Origin: Pseudomonas sp. HAR-UPW-AIA-41
GTDB taxonomy: Bacteria; Pseudomonadota; Gammaproteobacteria; Pseudomonadales; Pseudomonadaceae
NCBI RefSeq assembly: GCF_002304225.1
Contig: NZ_NSLB01000009.1
Location: 1-64,000, forward strand
Direction of reading: 5' to 3'
DNA length: 64,000 nucleotides
Shown: positions 37,570-49,278 of the stretch, piece by piece
Position numbering within the stretch: the first letter of the stretch is position 1
Layout: each line of letters opens with the position of its first letter
Program-made: the position numbers and the translations under genes
The notes under the pieces: generated by a model
Database searches by the model: none
The model's input: the letters and a program-made list of their open reading frames with translations, nothing else
Told to the model about the DNA's origin: nothing

Positions 37570-38474
37570 GCAAAAGCACCCTGAAACGCTTCCTGCCGAG
37601 GGGGCGGCACTTCGTGATCGGAGTGCCATTCTTCTGGCTGTTCCTGTTCTTCATGCTGCCGTTCTTCATCGTACTGAAGATCAGCTTTGCCGAAGCGGAC
37701 GTGGCCATCCCGCCCTACACCGAAATCTGGAGCTGGGTGGATAACCAGATCTCGCTGGTGCTCAACCTGGGCAACTATCTGCTGCTGACCGAGGACGACC
37801 TGTACGTTTCGGCCTACCTCGGTTCGCTGAAGATGGCGGCAATCAGCACCCTGCTGTGTTTGCTCATCGGCTATCCGATGGCCTATGCCATCGCCCGTGC
37901 CGACAAGGAAATGCAGACGGTGTATGTGCTGCTGATCATGATGCCGACCTGGACGGCGATCCTCATCCGCGTTTACGCCTGGATGGGTATCCTCAGTACC
38001 AACGGTCTGCTCAACGGCTTCCTGATGCATCTGGGGCTGATCAGCGAGCCGCTGCAGATCCTCAACACCAACGTCGCGGTGTACATCGGTATCGTCTACT
38101 CGTACCTGCCGTTCATGGTGCTGCCGCTGTTCGCCAACCTGGTCAAGCACGACCTGACCCTGCTGGAGGCTGCGGCCGACCTGGGTTGCCGCAATATCGC
38201 GGCGTTCTGGAAGATCACCGTGCCGCTGTCCAAGAACGGCATCATCGCCGGCAGTATGTTGGTGTTCATTCCGGCGGTGGGTGAGTTCGTGATTCCGGAA
38301 CTGCTCGGCGGCCCGGAGACCCTGATGATCGGCAAGGTTCTGTGGCAGGAGTTCTTCAACAACCGCGACTGGCCGGTGGCGTCTGCCCTGGCGGTGATCA
38401 TGCTGGCCATCCTCATGGTGCCGATCATCTGGTTCAACCGTAACCAAGCCAAGGAACTGGAGGGCAAGGTATGA
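37566..38474 (+). CDS. spuG: Polyamine ABC transporter permease (PotH-like)
   Basis: A 302-residue inner-membrane permease with about six helices and the EAA loop typical of binding-protein-dependent importers (LLEAAADLGCRNIAAFWKIT, about 200-219). It is translationally coupled to spuF and to spuH by 4-bp overlaps, so the three subunits are made together. It pairs with SpuH to form the channel. Confidence 0.92.
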   Translation: MSKSTLKRFLPRGRHFVIGVPFFWLFLFFMLPFFIVLKISFAEADVAIPPYTEIWSWVDNQISLVLNLGNYLLLTEDDLYVSAYLGSLKMAAISTLLCLLIGYPMAYAIARADKEMQTVYVLLIMMPTWTAILIRVYAWMGILSTNGLLNGFLMHLGLISEPLQILNTNVAVYIGIVYSYLPFMVLPLFANLVKHDLTLLEAAADLGCRNIAAFWKITVPLSKNGIIAGSMLVFIPAVGEFVIPELLGGPETLMIGKVLWQEFFNNRDWPVASALAVIMLAILMVPIIWFNRNQAKELEGKV

Positions 38475-39331
38475 AGCGCTACAGTTTCTCCAATATCATG
38501 CTCTGGGCAGGCTTGCTGTTCATCTACCTGCCGATGGTCATCCTGGTTATCTACTCGTTCAACGGCTCCAAGCTGGTGACCGTGTGGGGCGGCTGGTCGG
38601 TGAAGTGGTATGCCGGTCTGCTCGACAACAGCCAACTGATGGGCGCTGTGATGCGCTCCATCGAGATTGCTTTCTACACCGCCATCGCGGCAGTGGCGCT
38701 GGGCACACTGGCGGCCTTCGTGCTGACCCGTATCCCGCGCTTCAAGGGCCGCACCCTGTTCGGTGGTCTGGTCACCGCGCCGCTGGTAATGCCCGAGGTG
38801 ATCACCGGTCTGTCGCTGTTGCTGCTGTTCGTGGCCATGGCGCAGATCATCGGCTGGCCAGCCGAGCGTGGTGTGCTGACCATCTGGATCGCCCACACCA
38901 CTTTCTGCTCGGCCTATGTGGCGGTGGTGGTGAGTTCGCGCCTGCGTGAACTGGACCTGTCCATCGAGGAAGCGGCCATGGACCTCGGCGCCAAGCCGTG
39001 GAAGGTGTTCTTCCTGATCACCATCCCGATGATCGCTCCGTCTCTGGCGGCGGGCGGCATGATGTCCTTCGCCCTGTCGCTGGACGACCTGGTGCTGGCC
39101 AGCTTCGTTTCGGGCCCGGGTTCGACCACCCTGCCGATGGAAGTGTTCTCTGCCGTGCGTATGGGTGTGAAGCCGGAGATCAACGCGGTGGCCAGCCTGG
39201 TGCTGCTGTCGGTGTCGTTGTTCACCTTCTTCGCCTGGTACTTCAGTCGTCGTGCCGAGGAGCGCCGCAAGCGCGCCATCCAGCAGGCCATGGCCGAGGA
39301 AGCGGTGTCCTGGCAGCAGAAAGCCGCCTGA
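38471..39331 (+). CDS. spuH: Polyamine ABC transporter permease (PotI-like)
   Basis: A 286-residue second permease with about six helices and an EAA loop (SIEEAAMDLGAKPWKVFFLI, about 162-181). The cytoplasmic tail is rich in Arg and Glu. It is the last gene of the spu importer; a strong terminator lies 20 bp beyond its stop. Confidence 0.92.
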   Translation: MKRYSFSNIMLWAGLLFIYLPMVILVIYSFNGSKLVTVWGGWSVKWYAGLLDNSQLMGAVMRSIEIAFYTAIAAVALGTLAAFVLTRIPRFKGRTLFGGLVTAPLVMPEVITGLSLLLLFVAMAQIIGWPAERGVLTIWIAHTTFCSAYVAVVVSSRLRELDLSIEEAAMDLGAKPWKVFFLITIPMIAPSLAAGGMMSFALSLDDLVLASFVSGPGSTTLPMEVFSAVRMGVKPEINAVASLVLLSVSLFTFFAWYFSRRAEERRKRAIQQAMAEEAVSWQQKAA

Positions 39332-39350
39332 TCCGCCTCCCGCTCCGATC

Positions 39351-39385
39351 AACAACCCCGCCTGCTGGCGGGGTTGTTGTTTGTG
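39351..39385 (+). terminator. Terminator after spuH
   Basis: AACAACCCCGCC and GGCGGGGTTGTT form a 12-bp stem with a TGCT loop, followed by a T/G-rich tail. Confidence 0.85.
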
Positions 39386-39448
39386 GGCATTGCATGAGCC
39401 CCTGCCTGGCGGCCTACACTGCAGCCAACCGACTCAAGGAATGCGTCT

Positions 39449-40798
39449 ATGGCTGTGCAACCGTCGTCTGCTCCCTCCGCCAAGGGGCTTGGCCTGATCG
39501 CCTGTACCGCGCTGGTGGTGGGCAACATGATCGGCTCGGGAATTTTCCTGCTGCCGGCCTCGCTGGCCTCCTTCGGCCCCATTTCTCTGGGGGGCTGGTT
39601 GCTGACCTCCTGCGGTGCGCTGGTGCTGGCGATGCTGTTCGGGCGCCTGTCGCAGCTGGTGCACAAGACCGGCGGCCCCTATGCCTACACCGAGGCCGGT
39701 TACGGTGAGTTCGCCGGATTTCTGATCGCCTGGGGCTACTGGATTACCCTGTGGACCGGCAACGCGGCAGTGGCCGTGGCGCTGGCCGGTTATGTGGGGT
39801 TTCTGGTGCCGGCCATCGGCGAATCCTCCGGGTACAGCCTGCTCACCGCGCTGGCGGCCATCTGGCTGCTGACGCTGATCAATGTGCGCGGGGTGAAGGA
39901 GGCCGGTGCCGTGCAGGTGCTGACCACCGTGCTCAAGCTGGTGCCGCTGCTGCTGATCGGCGTGCTGGGCTGGTGGTGGGTGGAGCCGGGCAATTTCGCG
40001 GTGATCAACCGCAGCGGCCAGTCCGACCTGGCGGCGATCTCGGCGGCCGCAGCGATCACGCTGTGGGCCTTCCTCGGCCTGGAATCGGCCACCGTGCCGG
40101 CCGGTGAAGTGGTCGATCCGGCCCGCACCATTCCGCGGGCGACCCTCTTTGGCGTGCTGCTGGCGGCCAGCGTGTACATGGCGGTGTCGGCGGTGACCAT
40201 GGGCGTGCTGCCGGCCGAACAACTGAGCGCTTCGAGTGCGCCGCTGGCCGATGTGGCTCGACTGATGTGGGGCGACGTCGGCGGTGTGCTGGTGGCGGTG
40301 GGGGCGGTGATCGCTACCTTCGGCACCCTCAACGGCTTCACTCTGCTGACCGGTCAGGTGCCTTACGGTGCAGCGCTGGACCGGGTATTCCCGCACAGTT
40401 TGGGCCATCTGTCGCGCTTCGGCACGCCGGCCAATGCACTGGTCTTTTCCAACCTGCTGGCGTCGATTCTGGTGGTGATGAATTTCGCCCACGGTCTGGT
40501 GGGCGCCTTCAACGCCATCATCCTGCTGGCGGTGATGGCCAGCCTGGTGCCCTACGCATTCTGCGCGCTGGCCGAGCTGATGATCCGCCTCAAGGGCGAG
40601 GACGGCCTGCAGGGCGCGGCGTTGCTCAAGGTCAGCCTGCTCGGCGGACTGGGCTTTCTCTACAGTGGCTGGGCCATCTACGGCGCCGGTGCCGAGACGG
40701 TGTATCTCGGCACCCTGCTACTGCTGGCCGGCATCCCGGTGCATGTATGGATCAAGTGGGGCAACGACCGCGCCGACCGCCGCGCTACTCGCCCGTGA
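39449..40798 (+). CDS. APC-superfamily amino acid/polyamine permease
   Basis: A 449-residue transporter with about 12 helices. The first helix carries GNMIGSGIFLLPASLA (about 25-40), the substrate-binding unwound region of AdiC/PotE-type proteins, and helix 6 has LWAFLGLESATVPAGE (about 210-225). These features favour a cationic amino acid, agmatine or polyamine substrate, which suits the polyamine neighbourhood, but specificity is not proven. Its 3' end overlaps the facing peptidase gene by 14 bp. Confidence 0.85.
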   Translation: MAVQPSSAPSAKGLGLIACTALVVGNMIGSGIFLLPASLASFGPISLGGWLLTSCGALVLAMLFGRLSQLVHKTGGPYAYTEAGYGEFAGFLIAWGYWITLWTGNAAVAVALAGYVGFLVPAIGESSGYSLLTALAAIWLLTLINVRGVKEAGAVQVLTTVLKLVPLLLIGVLGWWWVEPGNFAVINRSGQSDLAAISAAAAITLWAFLGLESATVPAGEVVDPARTIPRATLFGVLLAASVYMAVSAVTMGVLPAEQLSASSAPLADVARLMWGDVGGVLVAVGAVIATFGTLNGFTLLTGQVPYGAALDRVFPHSLGHLSRFGTPANALVFSNLLASILVVMNFAHGLVGAFNAIILLAVMASLVPYAFCALAELMIRLKGEDGLQGAALLKVSLLGGLGFLYSGWAIYGAGAETVYLGTLLLLAGIPVHVWIKWGNDRADRRATRP

Positions 40799-42269
40799 GG
40801 CTGCCCAGCAGGCGGTAGTAGAAGCCGGCCGCGTTGGCCAGGGTGGTGATGGCCACCCGCTCGTTGTCGCCATGCATGCGCGCCAGATCGCCCGGCTCCA
40901 TCAGCAGCGGGCTGAAGCGGAAGATGTTGTCCGACAGCCCTTCGTAGCTGCGCGAATCGGTGCCGCCGACCGTGAGGTTGGGCGCCACCAGGGTATTGCC
41001 GAAGCTTTGCCGGATGACCTCGGCGAACTGCCGGAAGGCCGCGCCCTGCGCATCCGAAACCTTTGACGCTTCGCGGCCGCCGGGCATTGCCTGCACGGTC
41101 ACCAGCGGGTCGTTCACGGCCTCGCGCAGGTGGGCGAGAACGCTGTCGATGCTGTCACGCGGGTGCAGGCGCAGGTTGATAATGGCGCGCGCCTCGGACG
41201 GCAGCACGTTCTCCTTCACGCCGCTGCGCAGCAGCGTCGGCGCCAGGGTGGTCTGCAGCTGGGCCGCGCCGGCCGGGCTGGCGCTCATCTGCTGCTCCAC
41301 CAGTGGCGCAAACAGCCACAGGTTGGCGAACACCATCCGATAGCCGAACGACTGGGCGGGGCTGACGCTGTCCAGCAACTGCCGCGTCGGACCCTCCAGG
41401 TCGCGGGAAAAGGGCTTGGCGGCGATGCGTTGCAGGGCCTGGCTCAGGCGCCCTACGGCGGTTTCGGCAAAGGGTTGCGGCTGCGAGCTGTGCCCGCCCT
41501 GCGCCTTGGCCTTGAGCAGCACGCTCAGATAGCCCTTTTCGGCGATACCGACGACGGCCACATCCTGGCTGACGCCGGGCACCTGGCCGCGCACGATAAA
41601 GCCGCCTTCGTCGTTGACCCAGGCCAGTCGCTGGCTTTGTGCCTTGAGCTGAGCCGCCAGGCGGCGGTTGCCCGAGCCGCCGATTTCTTCGTCATGGCCG
41701 AAGGCCAGGAGCACGTCGCGTGGCGGCGTGAAACCCTGAGCCAGCAGGGCCTCGCAGGCTTCCAGCATGGCCACCAGCGAGCCCTTGGTGTCGATGGCAC
41801 CACGGCCCCAGACATAGCCCTCGGCGATGACCCCGGCGAAGGGCGGGTGCGTCCATTGCGCTTCGCTGCCCGGTACCACCGGCACCACGTCCTGGTGGGC
41901 CATCAGCAACACGGCCGGCAGCTGGCGGTTCTGCCCCGACCAACGCAGCAGCAGACTCTGGCTGCCGGTCTCTTCCATCTGCAGCTGCTGGCTGACGCGC
42001 GGGTAGCGCTCGGCCAGCCACTGACGCAGGCCGGCAAAGGCGGCCTGACTGGCTTCCAGCTGGGCTGCCGGCGCGCCGATCTGGTGGGAGATGGTCGGCA
42101 GGCGAATGGCGGCGGCCAGGCTCTCGGCGGCGCGCTGGGCATCGATCGCCGCAGGCAGCTGAACGCTGTCGCGGTTCAACCGGGCTTCCGGCAGCAGTAG
42201 GGTGCGGCCGACCAGCACGCAGATGAGGATCAGAAGGGCCGTCAGCAGCATCAGCAACAGGCGTTTCAT
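40785..42269 (-). CDS. M20-family metallopeptidase (carboxypeptidase S / PM20D1-like)
   Basis: A 494-residue protein with an N-terminal hydrophobic anchor (about 5-25) and the M20 active site: LMAHQDVVPV (metal His and catalytic Asp, about 122-131), GRGAIDTKGS (bridging Asp), HDEEIGGSG (catalytic Glu and metal Glu) and a C-terminal metal His in LARMHGDNERV. The dimerisation domain lies between. It likely removes N-acyl groups or C-terminal amino acids in the periplasm or at the membrane. It lies 44 bp downstream of the acylase gene on the same strand, so the two may be cotranscribed. Confidence 0.85.
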   Translation of the reverse strand: MKRLLLMLLTALLILICVLVGRTLLLPEARLNRDSVQLPAAIDAQRAAESLAAAIRLPTISHQIGAPAAQLEASQAAFAGLRQWLAERYPRVSQQLQMEETGSQSLLLRWSGQNRQLPAVLLMAHQDVVPVVPGSEAQWTHPPFAGVIAEGYVWGRGAIDTKGSLVAMLEACEALLAQGFTPPRDVLLAFGHDEEIGGSGNRRLAAQLKAQSQRLAWVNDEGGFIVRGQVPGVSQDVAVVGIAEKGYLSVLLKAKAQGGHSSQPQPFAETAVGRLSQALQRIAAKPFSRDLEGPTRQLLDSVSPAQSFGYRMVFANLWLFAPLVEQQMSASPAGAAQLQTTLAPTLLRSGVKENVLPSEARAIINLRLHPRDSIDSVLAHLREAVNDPLVTVQAMPGGREASKVSDAQGAAFRQFAEVIRQSFGNTLVAPNLTVGGTDSRSYEGLSDNIFRFSPLLMEPGDLARMHGDNERVAITTLANAAGFYYRLLGSLTGE

Positions 42270-42313
42270 GGCATTTCTCAGGCGCAGCAGGCGCCCGTGG
42301 GCGCCTGCGGTGT

Positions 42314-44694
42314 TTAACGGGCAGGTTGCAGGGTCAGTTCGCTGCGGCTGTGGCGGGCCACGTCGGCTTCGGCGTTGTGCATCGGCTGGTACTCGCCGCG
42401 GGCATAGGCTTCGGCCTGGTCGCGGTTGTGCGCATCGAAGAGCACGCCGCTTTGCCCTACCGGATTGATGCCCAGGCTGCGGCTGGCGTCCGCCAGGTCG
42501 ATCAAGCGCCGGGTCGAGGGGCCGTAGACCACGCTCCAGGGCGCCGGGCCAACCTTGTGCGAGAGGTTGTTCGGCGTTTCATGGCCGCCCGGTACGGGCA
42601 GCGGGCCGACATTGAATACCTTGTCCAGCGGCGGCTGCAGGCCCAGCGGATGGCCGTGGGTGAGGCTGTGGGCCTTGCCCCACTGCCACTGGCTGCGGTC
42701 GGTACCCAGCACCGTATCCAGATGCGCGAGGCTGGCCTGCCAGGCGCGCTTGATGATGGCGGGGCGGTCTTCGCGGTCAGTGCTGTTGCGCTGATCCCAC
42801 CAGGGCGACTGTGCGTCGGCGGCCAGGCGGGGCAGGGCGCTGTCGAGCACGCGGGTGTAGAGCAGGTTGTCGAAGAAGGCATCGCCCAGTTCGTCGAGCA
42901 TGGCTTCGCGCGCCAGCTGGTAGACCAGCTGGTTGAACAGTGTCGCGGGGCGTGAGTCGAGGTGGTGATCGCCGTCCCAGGCGGCCAGTTCTTCGACCAG
43001 CGCCTGTTCGTCCGGCGTGCCGGCGGCAGCGCGCAGGTCGCCCAGCAGCGGCTCCAGCAGGCGTTTGGCATAGCCGCTGCCGTTATCCAGCTGCAGGGCC
43101 TGACTGTTGTTCAGGTCCCAACGGACGTTTGGTTTGGCCAACTGGTCGTCAAGCTGACGGGCGCGGTCGGCCAGGTTGTAGTAGCCGGGGATGGCGATAC
43201 CGCTGGCCGGGGTCGGCTGATGATTGGCCGATACGATGTAGCCGCGTGGCGGATTGAGTTCCTGCGGGTTGGCGCTGAACGGGTAGTAACCCGGCTTGTC
43301 GGCCTCGCCGCTGGCGCCGTCGAGGATGAAGTTCGGGTTCACCCCGGCCGGTCGTTGCGGCAGCTTGGCGGCGGCCCACCAGGCGATGTCGCCCGCAGCA
43401 TTGGCCCAGACCACATTGAGGCCGGGGGCCTCGATCTTCTCGGCGGCAGCGGCGCCTTGGCTGCGGTGTCGGCGCGGTTGAGCTGGTAGAAGGCGTCGAG
43501 AATCGGGTTCTCGGTTTCCAGGAAAGCCCACCACAGAGCGATCGGCGTCTGCCCCTTGGGCGTGGGCAGGGCGTCATTGATCAGCGGGCCGTGGGGCGAG
43601 CGGCGCAGGGCCAGTTTCACATCGGCCTCGCCCTTGACCTTGATGATCTCCTCGCTGTGTTCGAGGTTCACCCACTGGCCCTGGTACCAGACCTGATCGG
43701 GGTTGTCCGGGTTGACCTTCTCGGCAATCAGGTCGAGGTCGTCGTTCTGGAACATGGTGATGCTCCAGGCGAACTGTTCGTTGAAACCCAGTGAGGCCGT
43801 GGGGTTGAGGGCCTGGAAGTGGCCATAGAGTTTGAAGTCCGGCGCCTCCAGCTGGGCCTCGTACCACACCGCCGGGTTGGCGAAGCGGATATGCGGGTCA
43901 CCCGCCAGCAGTGGTTTGCCGCTGGTCGTGCGGCTGCCGGCCACGGCCCAGGCATTGCTGCCCTCGAACTGCGGCAGGCCGGCGGCGCTCAGGGCCTGGT
44001 GGCTGAGCTGAGCCAGGCTGTTCAGGTCACGCCAGTCGGCGGTAGCCAGCGGCTGGCTGAGCACGCCCTCGGGGTGCCAGTCGAGGTCGAAGACCTTCAG
44101 GTAGTCGGCGCCCAACTGATCGCGGATCTGCGTCAGCACCGGCTCGGTGCGGAAGGCGGCGGCGAAACTGTAGGCCATGTAACCGGCCACGGCCATGGTG
44201 TCTTCGGCGGTGAAGGGACGTTTGGGAATGCCGAGGATGTCGAACTCCAGCGGCGCCGGGTGGCTGGCCTGGTACTGGTTGATGCCGTCCAGGTAGGCCT
44301 GCAGGGCCTGAACCGGCGGGCTGTTGGGGTCGACCTTGGCCACATAGCGGCGGGCATGCTCACGCAGGCGCAGGGTGCGGAACAGGCGGTCGGTGTCGAC
44401 CAGCTTGCTGCCCAGTACCTCGGCCAGTTCGCCATTGGCCAGACGGCGGATCATCTCCATCTGGAACAGGCGGTCCTGGGCATGCACGTAACCCAGTGCG
44501 CGGTACATGTCGGCCTGATTCTGCGCGCGGATATGCGGCACGCCGCGCTCGTCGTAGCGCACGCTGACCGGCGCCTGCAGCTGGCTGAGCGTTTGCTCGC
44601 CCTCGCGTTGGGGTTGCTTGCTCTGCAGATACCAGGCGCCACCGGCGGTGGCGGCGGCAATGGCGATGGCCAGGACGGACAGCGTGCGTTTCAT
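42314..44694 (-). pseudogene. hacB: Acyl-homoserine-lactone acylase (penicillin amidase family), frameshifted
   Basis: Two overlapping frames together make one penicillin-amidase protein of about 793 residues. The 5' frame (44694 to about 43455) has a signal peptide, the alpha chain and the autoproteolysis site with nucleophile Ser246 in EGSNAWAVAGS. The 3' frame (about 43455 to 42314) holds the rest of the beta chain (VVWANAAGDIAWWAA to the end). One base appears to be missing in the GCC-rich stretch near 43441-43460; the total length is one short of a multiple of three. Position beside the spu locus fits PAO1 PA0305 (HacB). It is a real inactivation or a sequencing error; nothing else looks decayed. 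Confidence 0.8.
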
Positions 44695-44810
44695 CGGGAT
44701 GCGCCTTGTCAGTTTTTATTGTGCCGCGATTGTGCGGGTTGGTTGTGGTGCTGGCATTGACATTAAAAACGCAAAAGCAAGATATTTGGTCAATTCACAA
44801 GGAAGCCGCC

Positions 44811-45833
44811 ATGCTCGACGACGTTGCCGGCCTGACTCATTCCGGCGTGCTGCGCCGGCTGCTTTACGAGGGGCTGGAAAGCCTCGGTCTGGACCCGGTG
44901 CAGATCTACCGGCAGGCCTACCCGCACCTGCCCCTGTCGCCGCCGAACAGTCAGGAGCGGCGTCCGCACGACATGGCGCCGTACTTCTGGCAGGCCCTGC
45001 CGGCGCTGAGCGGCGACGCCGATATCGGCCTGCACCTCGGCGAGGTGATGCGCCCGCGCCCGCTGGATGTGGTCAGCTACCTGCAGCAGGCCAGCCGCGA
45101 CCTGCAGGAAGCGCTGGAGGTGTTCGTGCGTTACCAGCACATCATTTCCGGAGGCTTTGCCGCCGGCCTGCGCGTGGAAGGCGACAGCGCGGTGCTGATC
45201 CTCGATCTGGACTACCTCGGTCATGGCTCCCTGCGTCAGCAGATGGAGTGTCTGGCGCTGCTGTTCTGCAAGCACCTGCAGCAGTTGTGCGAGGGGCAGT
45301 TCCAGCTCACGGCGGTGACCTTCCGTCATGCCGCGCCGGCCCGCACGGCCGAGCACCGCCGGCTGTTCGGCCTGCTGCCGCAGTTTGCGGCCAGCCACGA
45401 TGCCCTGTGGTTTCCCGCGGCATTGCTCAGCCGGCCGTCGCGCAATGCCGCGCCGGCAATCTTCGCGGTGCTGCGCGCCCATGCCGATGCGCAGCTGGCC
45501 GAGCTGCAGGGCAATACCCTGCGCAACCGCGTGCTGTACTGGCTGGCCTGTCAGCTGGGACAGGGTGAATGCAGCCTGGCCGCCTGTGCTGCGGCGCTGG
45601 GGCAGGAGCGCGTGGCCCTGCAGCGCAGCCTGGCGGCTCAGGGGCAGGGTTTCCGTCCGCTGCTCGATGAGGTGCGCCGGCAGCGCGCCCAGCAACTGTT
45701 GCTGCAGGGGCTGAGCATTCGCGAGGTGGCGCGCGGCTGCGGCTTCGTCGAGCTGTCGCCGTTCTACCGGGCTTTCCGCCGCTGGTGGGGCTGCACTCCG
45801 CAACAGCTAAAGCGCCAGCATGCGGCCGGCTGA
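44811..45833 (+). CDS. AraC-family transcriptional regulator
   Basis: A 340-residue protein with an Arabinose_bd-type N-terminal domain (about 20-205) and a C-terminal AraC DNA-binding domain (about 240-335; LSIREVARGCGFVELSPFYR then FRRWWGCTPQQLKR). AAGGA 8 nt before the ATG at 44811 sets the start; the frame is open upstream to 44706 without a site. It diverges from the acylase gene, so it may regulate it. No family member of known ligand was recognised. Confidence 0.85.
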   Translation: MLDDVAGLTHSGVLRRLLYEGLESLGLDPVQIYRQAYPHLPLSPPNSQERRPHDMAPYFWQALPALSGDADIGLHLGEVMRPRPLDVVSYLQQASRDLQEALEVFVRYQHIISGGFAAGLRVEGDSAVLILDLDYLGHGSLRQQMECLALLFCKHLQQLCEGQFQLTAVTFRHAAPARTAEHRRLFGLLPQFAASHDALWFPAALLSRPSRNAAPAIFAVLRAHADAQLAELQGNTLRNRVLYWLACQLGQGECSLAACAAALGQERVALQRSLAAQGQGFRPLLDEVRRQRAQQLLLQGLSIREVARGCGFVELSPFYRAFRRWWGCTPQQLKRQHAAG

Positions 45834-45882
45834 CGCGTGCCGGCCAATCTGTGGCACCCTGTCGCAGAGCTGTCCTGTCTAA

Positions 45883-46980
<1,098 letters not shown>

Positions 46981-47002
46981 GCATCACCCCACGGGAACAC
47001 CG

Positions 47003-49198
47003 ATGAATACCGAAGGACTCAAGGAAGTGGAACTGTCGACCGCCGAGGTGCAGGAGCCTGTGGCTCTGCCGGAAGCGCCCGTCGTGGAGGCCGTGCCGGA
47101 GCCGGTGGCGGCGCCGCTGGTGACCAATCTGGACGACAGCAGCCTGTACATCCACCGCGAGATTTCCCAGCTAAAGTTCAACATCCGCGTGCTGGAGCAG
47201 GCGCTGGATGAGTCGCACCCGCTGCTGGAGCGCCTGAAGTTTCTGCTGATCTTCTCCAGCAACCTGGATGAGTTCTTCGAGATTCGCGTGGCCGGGCTGA
47301 AGAAGCAGATCACCTTCGCCCGCGAGCAGGCCGGCGCCGATGGCCTGCAGCCGCACCAGGCGCTGGCGCGCATCAGCGAGCTGGTGCATGTGCAGGTAGA
47401 GCGCCAGTACGCCATTCTCAACGATGTGCTGCTGCCGGCACTGGCCAAGCACAACGTCAACTTCGTGCGCCGGCGTAACTGGTCGACCAAGATCAAGGCC
47501 TGGGTGCGTCGTTACTTCCGTGACGAGATCGCGCCGATCATGACGCCGATCGGCCTCGACCCGACCCACCCGTTCCCGCTGCTGGTGAACAAGAGCCTGA
47601 ACTTCATCGTCGAGCTGGAGGGCGTGGATGCCTTCGGCCGCGATTCCGGTCTGGCGATTCTCCCGGCGCCGCGTCTTCTGCCGCGGGTGATCCGCATCCC
47701 GGAAGAGGTCGGCGGCCCCGGCGACAACTTCGTGTTCCTCTCCTCGATGATCCATGCCCATGCCGATGACCTGTTCCAGGGCATGAAGGTCAAGGGTTGC
47801 TACCAGTTCCGCCTGACCCGCAACGCCGACCTGTCGGTTGATGCCGAGGACGTGGAAGACCTGGCGCGCGCGCTGCGCGGCGAGCTGTTCAGCCGTCGTT
47901 ACGGCGATGCGGTGCGCCTGGAGGTGGTCGACACCTGCCCGAAACACCTGTCGGACTACCTGCTCAAGCAGTTCAACCTGTCTGAGAGCGAACTGTATCA
48001 AGTCAACGGGCCGGTCAACCTGACCCGTCTGTTCAGTGTCACCGGCCTGGACAGTCACCCGGAGCTGCAGTTCAAGCCGCTGACACCGGTGATCCCCAAG
48101 CTGCTGCAGAACAGCGAGAACATCTTCAGCGTGGTGAGCAAGCAGGACGTGCTCCTGCTGCACCCGTTCGAGTCGTTCACCCCGGTGGTCGACCTGTTGC
48201 GCCAGGCGGCCAAAGACCCGCATGTGCTGGCGATCAAGCAGACCCTGTACCGCTCCGGGGCCAACTCGGAAATCGTCGATGCCTTGGTCGAGGCGGCCCG
48301 CAACGGCAAGGAAGTCACCGCGGTGATCGAGCTGCGCGCGCGCTTCGACGAGGAGTCCAACCTGGCGCTGGCCAGCCGTCTGCAGGCCGCGGGTGCAGTG
48401 GTGATCTATGGCGTGGTTGGCTTCAAGACCCACGCCAAGATGATGCTGATCCTGCGCCGTGAGAACGGCGAGATCACCCGCTATGCGCACCTGGGCACCG
48501 GCAACTACCACGCCGGCAACGCCCGCCTGTACACCGACTACAGCCTGCTGACCTCCGATGACGCCCTGTGCGAGGACGTCGCCAAGCTGTTCAGCCAACT
48601 GATCGGCATGGGCAAGACCCTGCGCATGAAGAAGCTGCTGCATGCGCCCTTCACCCTGAAGAAGACCCTGCTCGACCTGATTGCCAAGGAAACCGCTGTG
48701 GCGGCCGAGGGCCGGCCTGCGCACATCATCGCCAAGTTCAATTCGCTGACTGATCCCAAGATTATCCGCGCACTGTACAAGGCCAGCCAGGCCGGGGTGC
48801 GCATCGATCTGGTGGTGCGCGGCATGTGCTGCCTGCGCCCGGGCGTACCGGGGGTGTCGCATAACATCCATGTGCGCTCGATCATCGGCCGCTTCTTGGA
48901 GCACACGCGAGTGTTCTACTTCCTCAATGAGGGCGAGGAAAAGATCTACCTGTCGAGTGCCGACTGGATGGAACGCAACCTCGACAAGCGCGTGGAGACC
49001 TGCTTCCCGGTGGAAGGCAAGAAACTGCTGACGCGGGTGAAGAAGGAGCTGGAGTCGTACCTGACCGACAACACCCAGGCCTGGGTGTTGCAGAGTGATG
49101 GCACCTACCAGCGCTTGCACCCTACCGGCAACCAGCATGCGCGCAGCGCCCAGGGACAACTGCTGGAGCGCCTGACCACGCCATTGCCGGTGCGCTGA
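47003..49198 (+). CDS. ppk: Polyphosphate kinase
   Basis: Makes inorganic polyphosphate from ATP, reversibly. The 731-residue protein includes the phospholipase-D-like catalytic halves; the autophosphorylated His lies in [18 protein letters not shown] and the second motif in [14 protein letters not shown]. An N-terminal tail of about 30 residues rich in Glu, Val and Pro precedes the conserved [18 protein letters not shown]. It is 22 bp downstream of hemB and convergent with ppx, the degrading enzyme, across a shared terminator. Confidence 0.95.
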   Translation: MNTEGLKEVELSTAEVQEPVALPEAPVVEAVPEPVAAPLVTNLDDSSLYIHREISQLKFNIRVLEQALDESHPLLERLKFLLIFSSNLDEFFEIRVAGLKKQITFAREQAGADGLQPHQALARISELVHVQVERQYAILNDVLLPALAKHNVNFVRRRNWSTKIKAWVRRYFRDEIAPIMTPIGLDPTHPFPLLVNKSLNFIVELEGVDAFGRDSGLAILPAPRLLPRVIRIPEEVGGPGDNFVFLSSMIHAHADDLFQGMKVKGCYQFRLTRNADLSVDAEDVEDLARALRGELFSRRYGDAVRLEVVDTCPKHLSDYLLKQFNLSESELYQVNGPVNLTRLFSVTGLDSHPELQFKPLTPVIPKLLQNSENIFSVVSKQDVLLLHPFESFTPVVDLLRQAAKDPHVLAIKQTLYRSGANSEIVDALVEAARNGKEVTAVIELRARFDEESNLALASRLQAAGAVVIYGVVGFKTHAKMMLILRRENGEITRYAHLGTGNYHAGNARLYTDYSLLTSDDALCEDVAKLFSQLIGMGKTLRMKKLLHAPFTLKKTLLDLIAKETAVAAEGRPAHIIAKFNSLTDPKIIRALYKASQAGVRIDLVVRGMCCLRPGVPGVSHNIHVRSIIGRFLEHTRVFYFLNEGEEKIYLSSADWMERNLDKRVETCFPVEGKKLLTRVKKELESYLTDNTQAWVLQSDGTYQRLHPTGNQHARSAQGQLLERLTTPLPVR

Positions 49199-49227
49199 GT
49201 CGGTATTCGCCGGGGACCGGCAGATGC

Positions 49228-49260
49228 AAAAAGGGCGAACCCATTGGGTTCGCCCTTTTT
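49228..49260. terminator. Bidirectional terminator between ppk and ppx
   Basis: AAAAAGGGCGAACCC and GGGTTCGCCCTTTTT form a 15-bp stem with a 3-nt loop; the A and T ends let it work on both strands. Confidence 0.92.
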
Positions 49261-49278
49261 CATTGCGTCGCTGTCACA

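Noticed and set aside
47171..49159. 662-codon open frame antisense to ppk
   Set aside because: Shadow of ppk; His- and Gln-rich translation without domain features.
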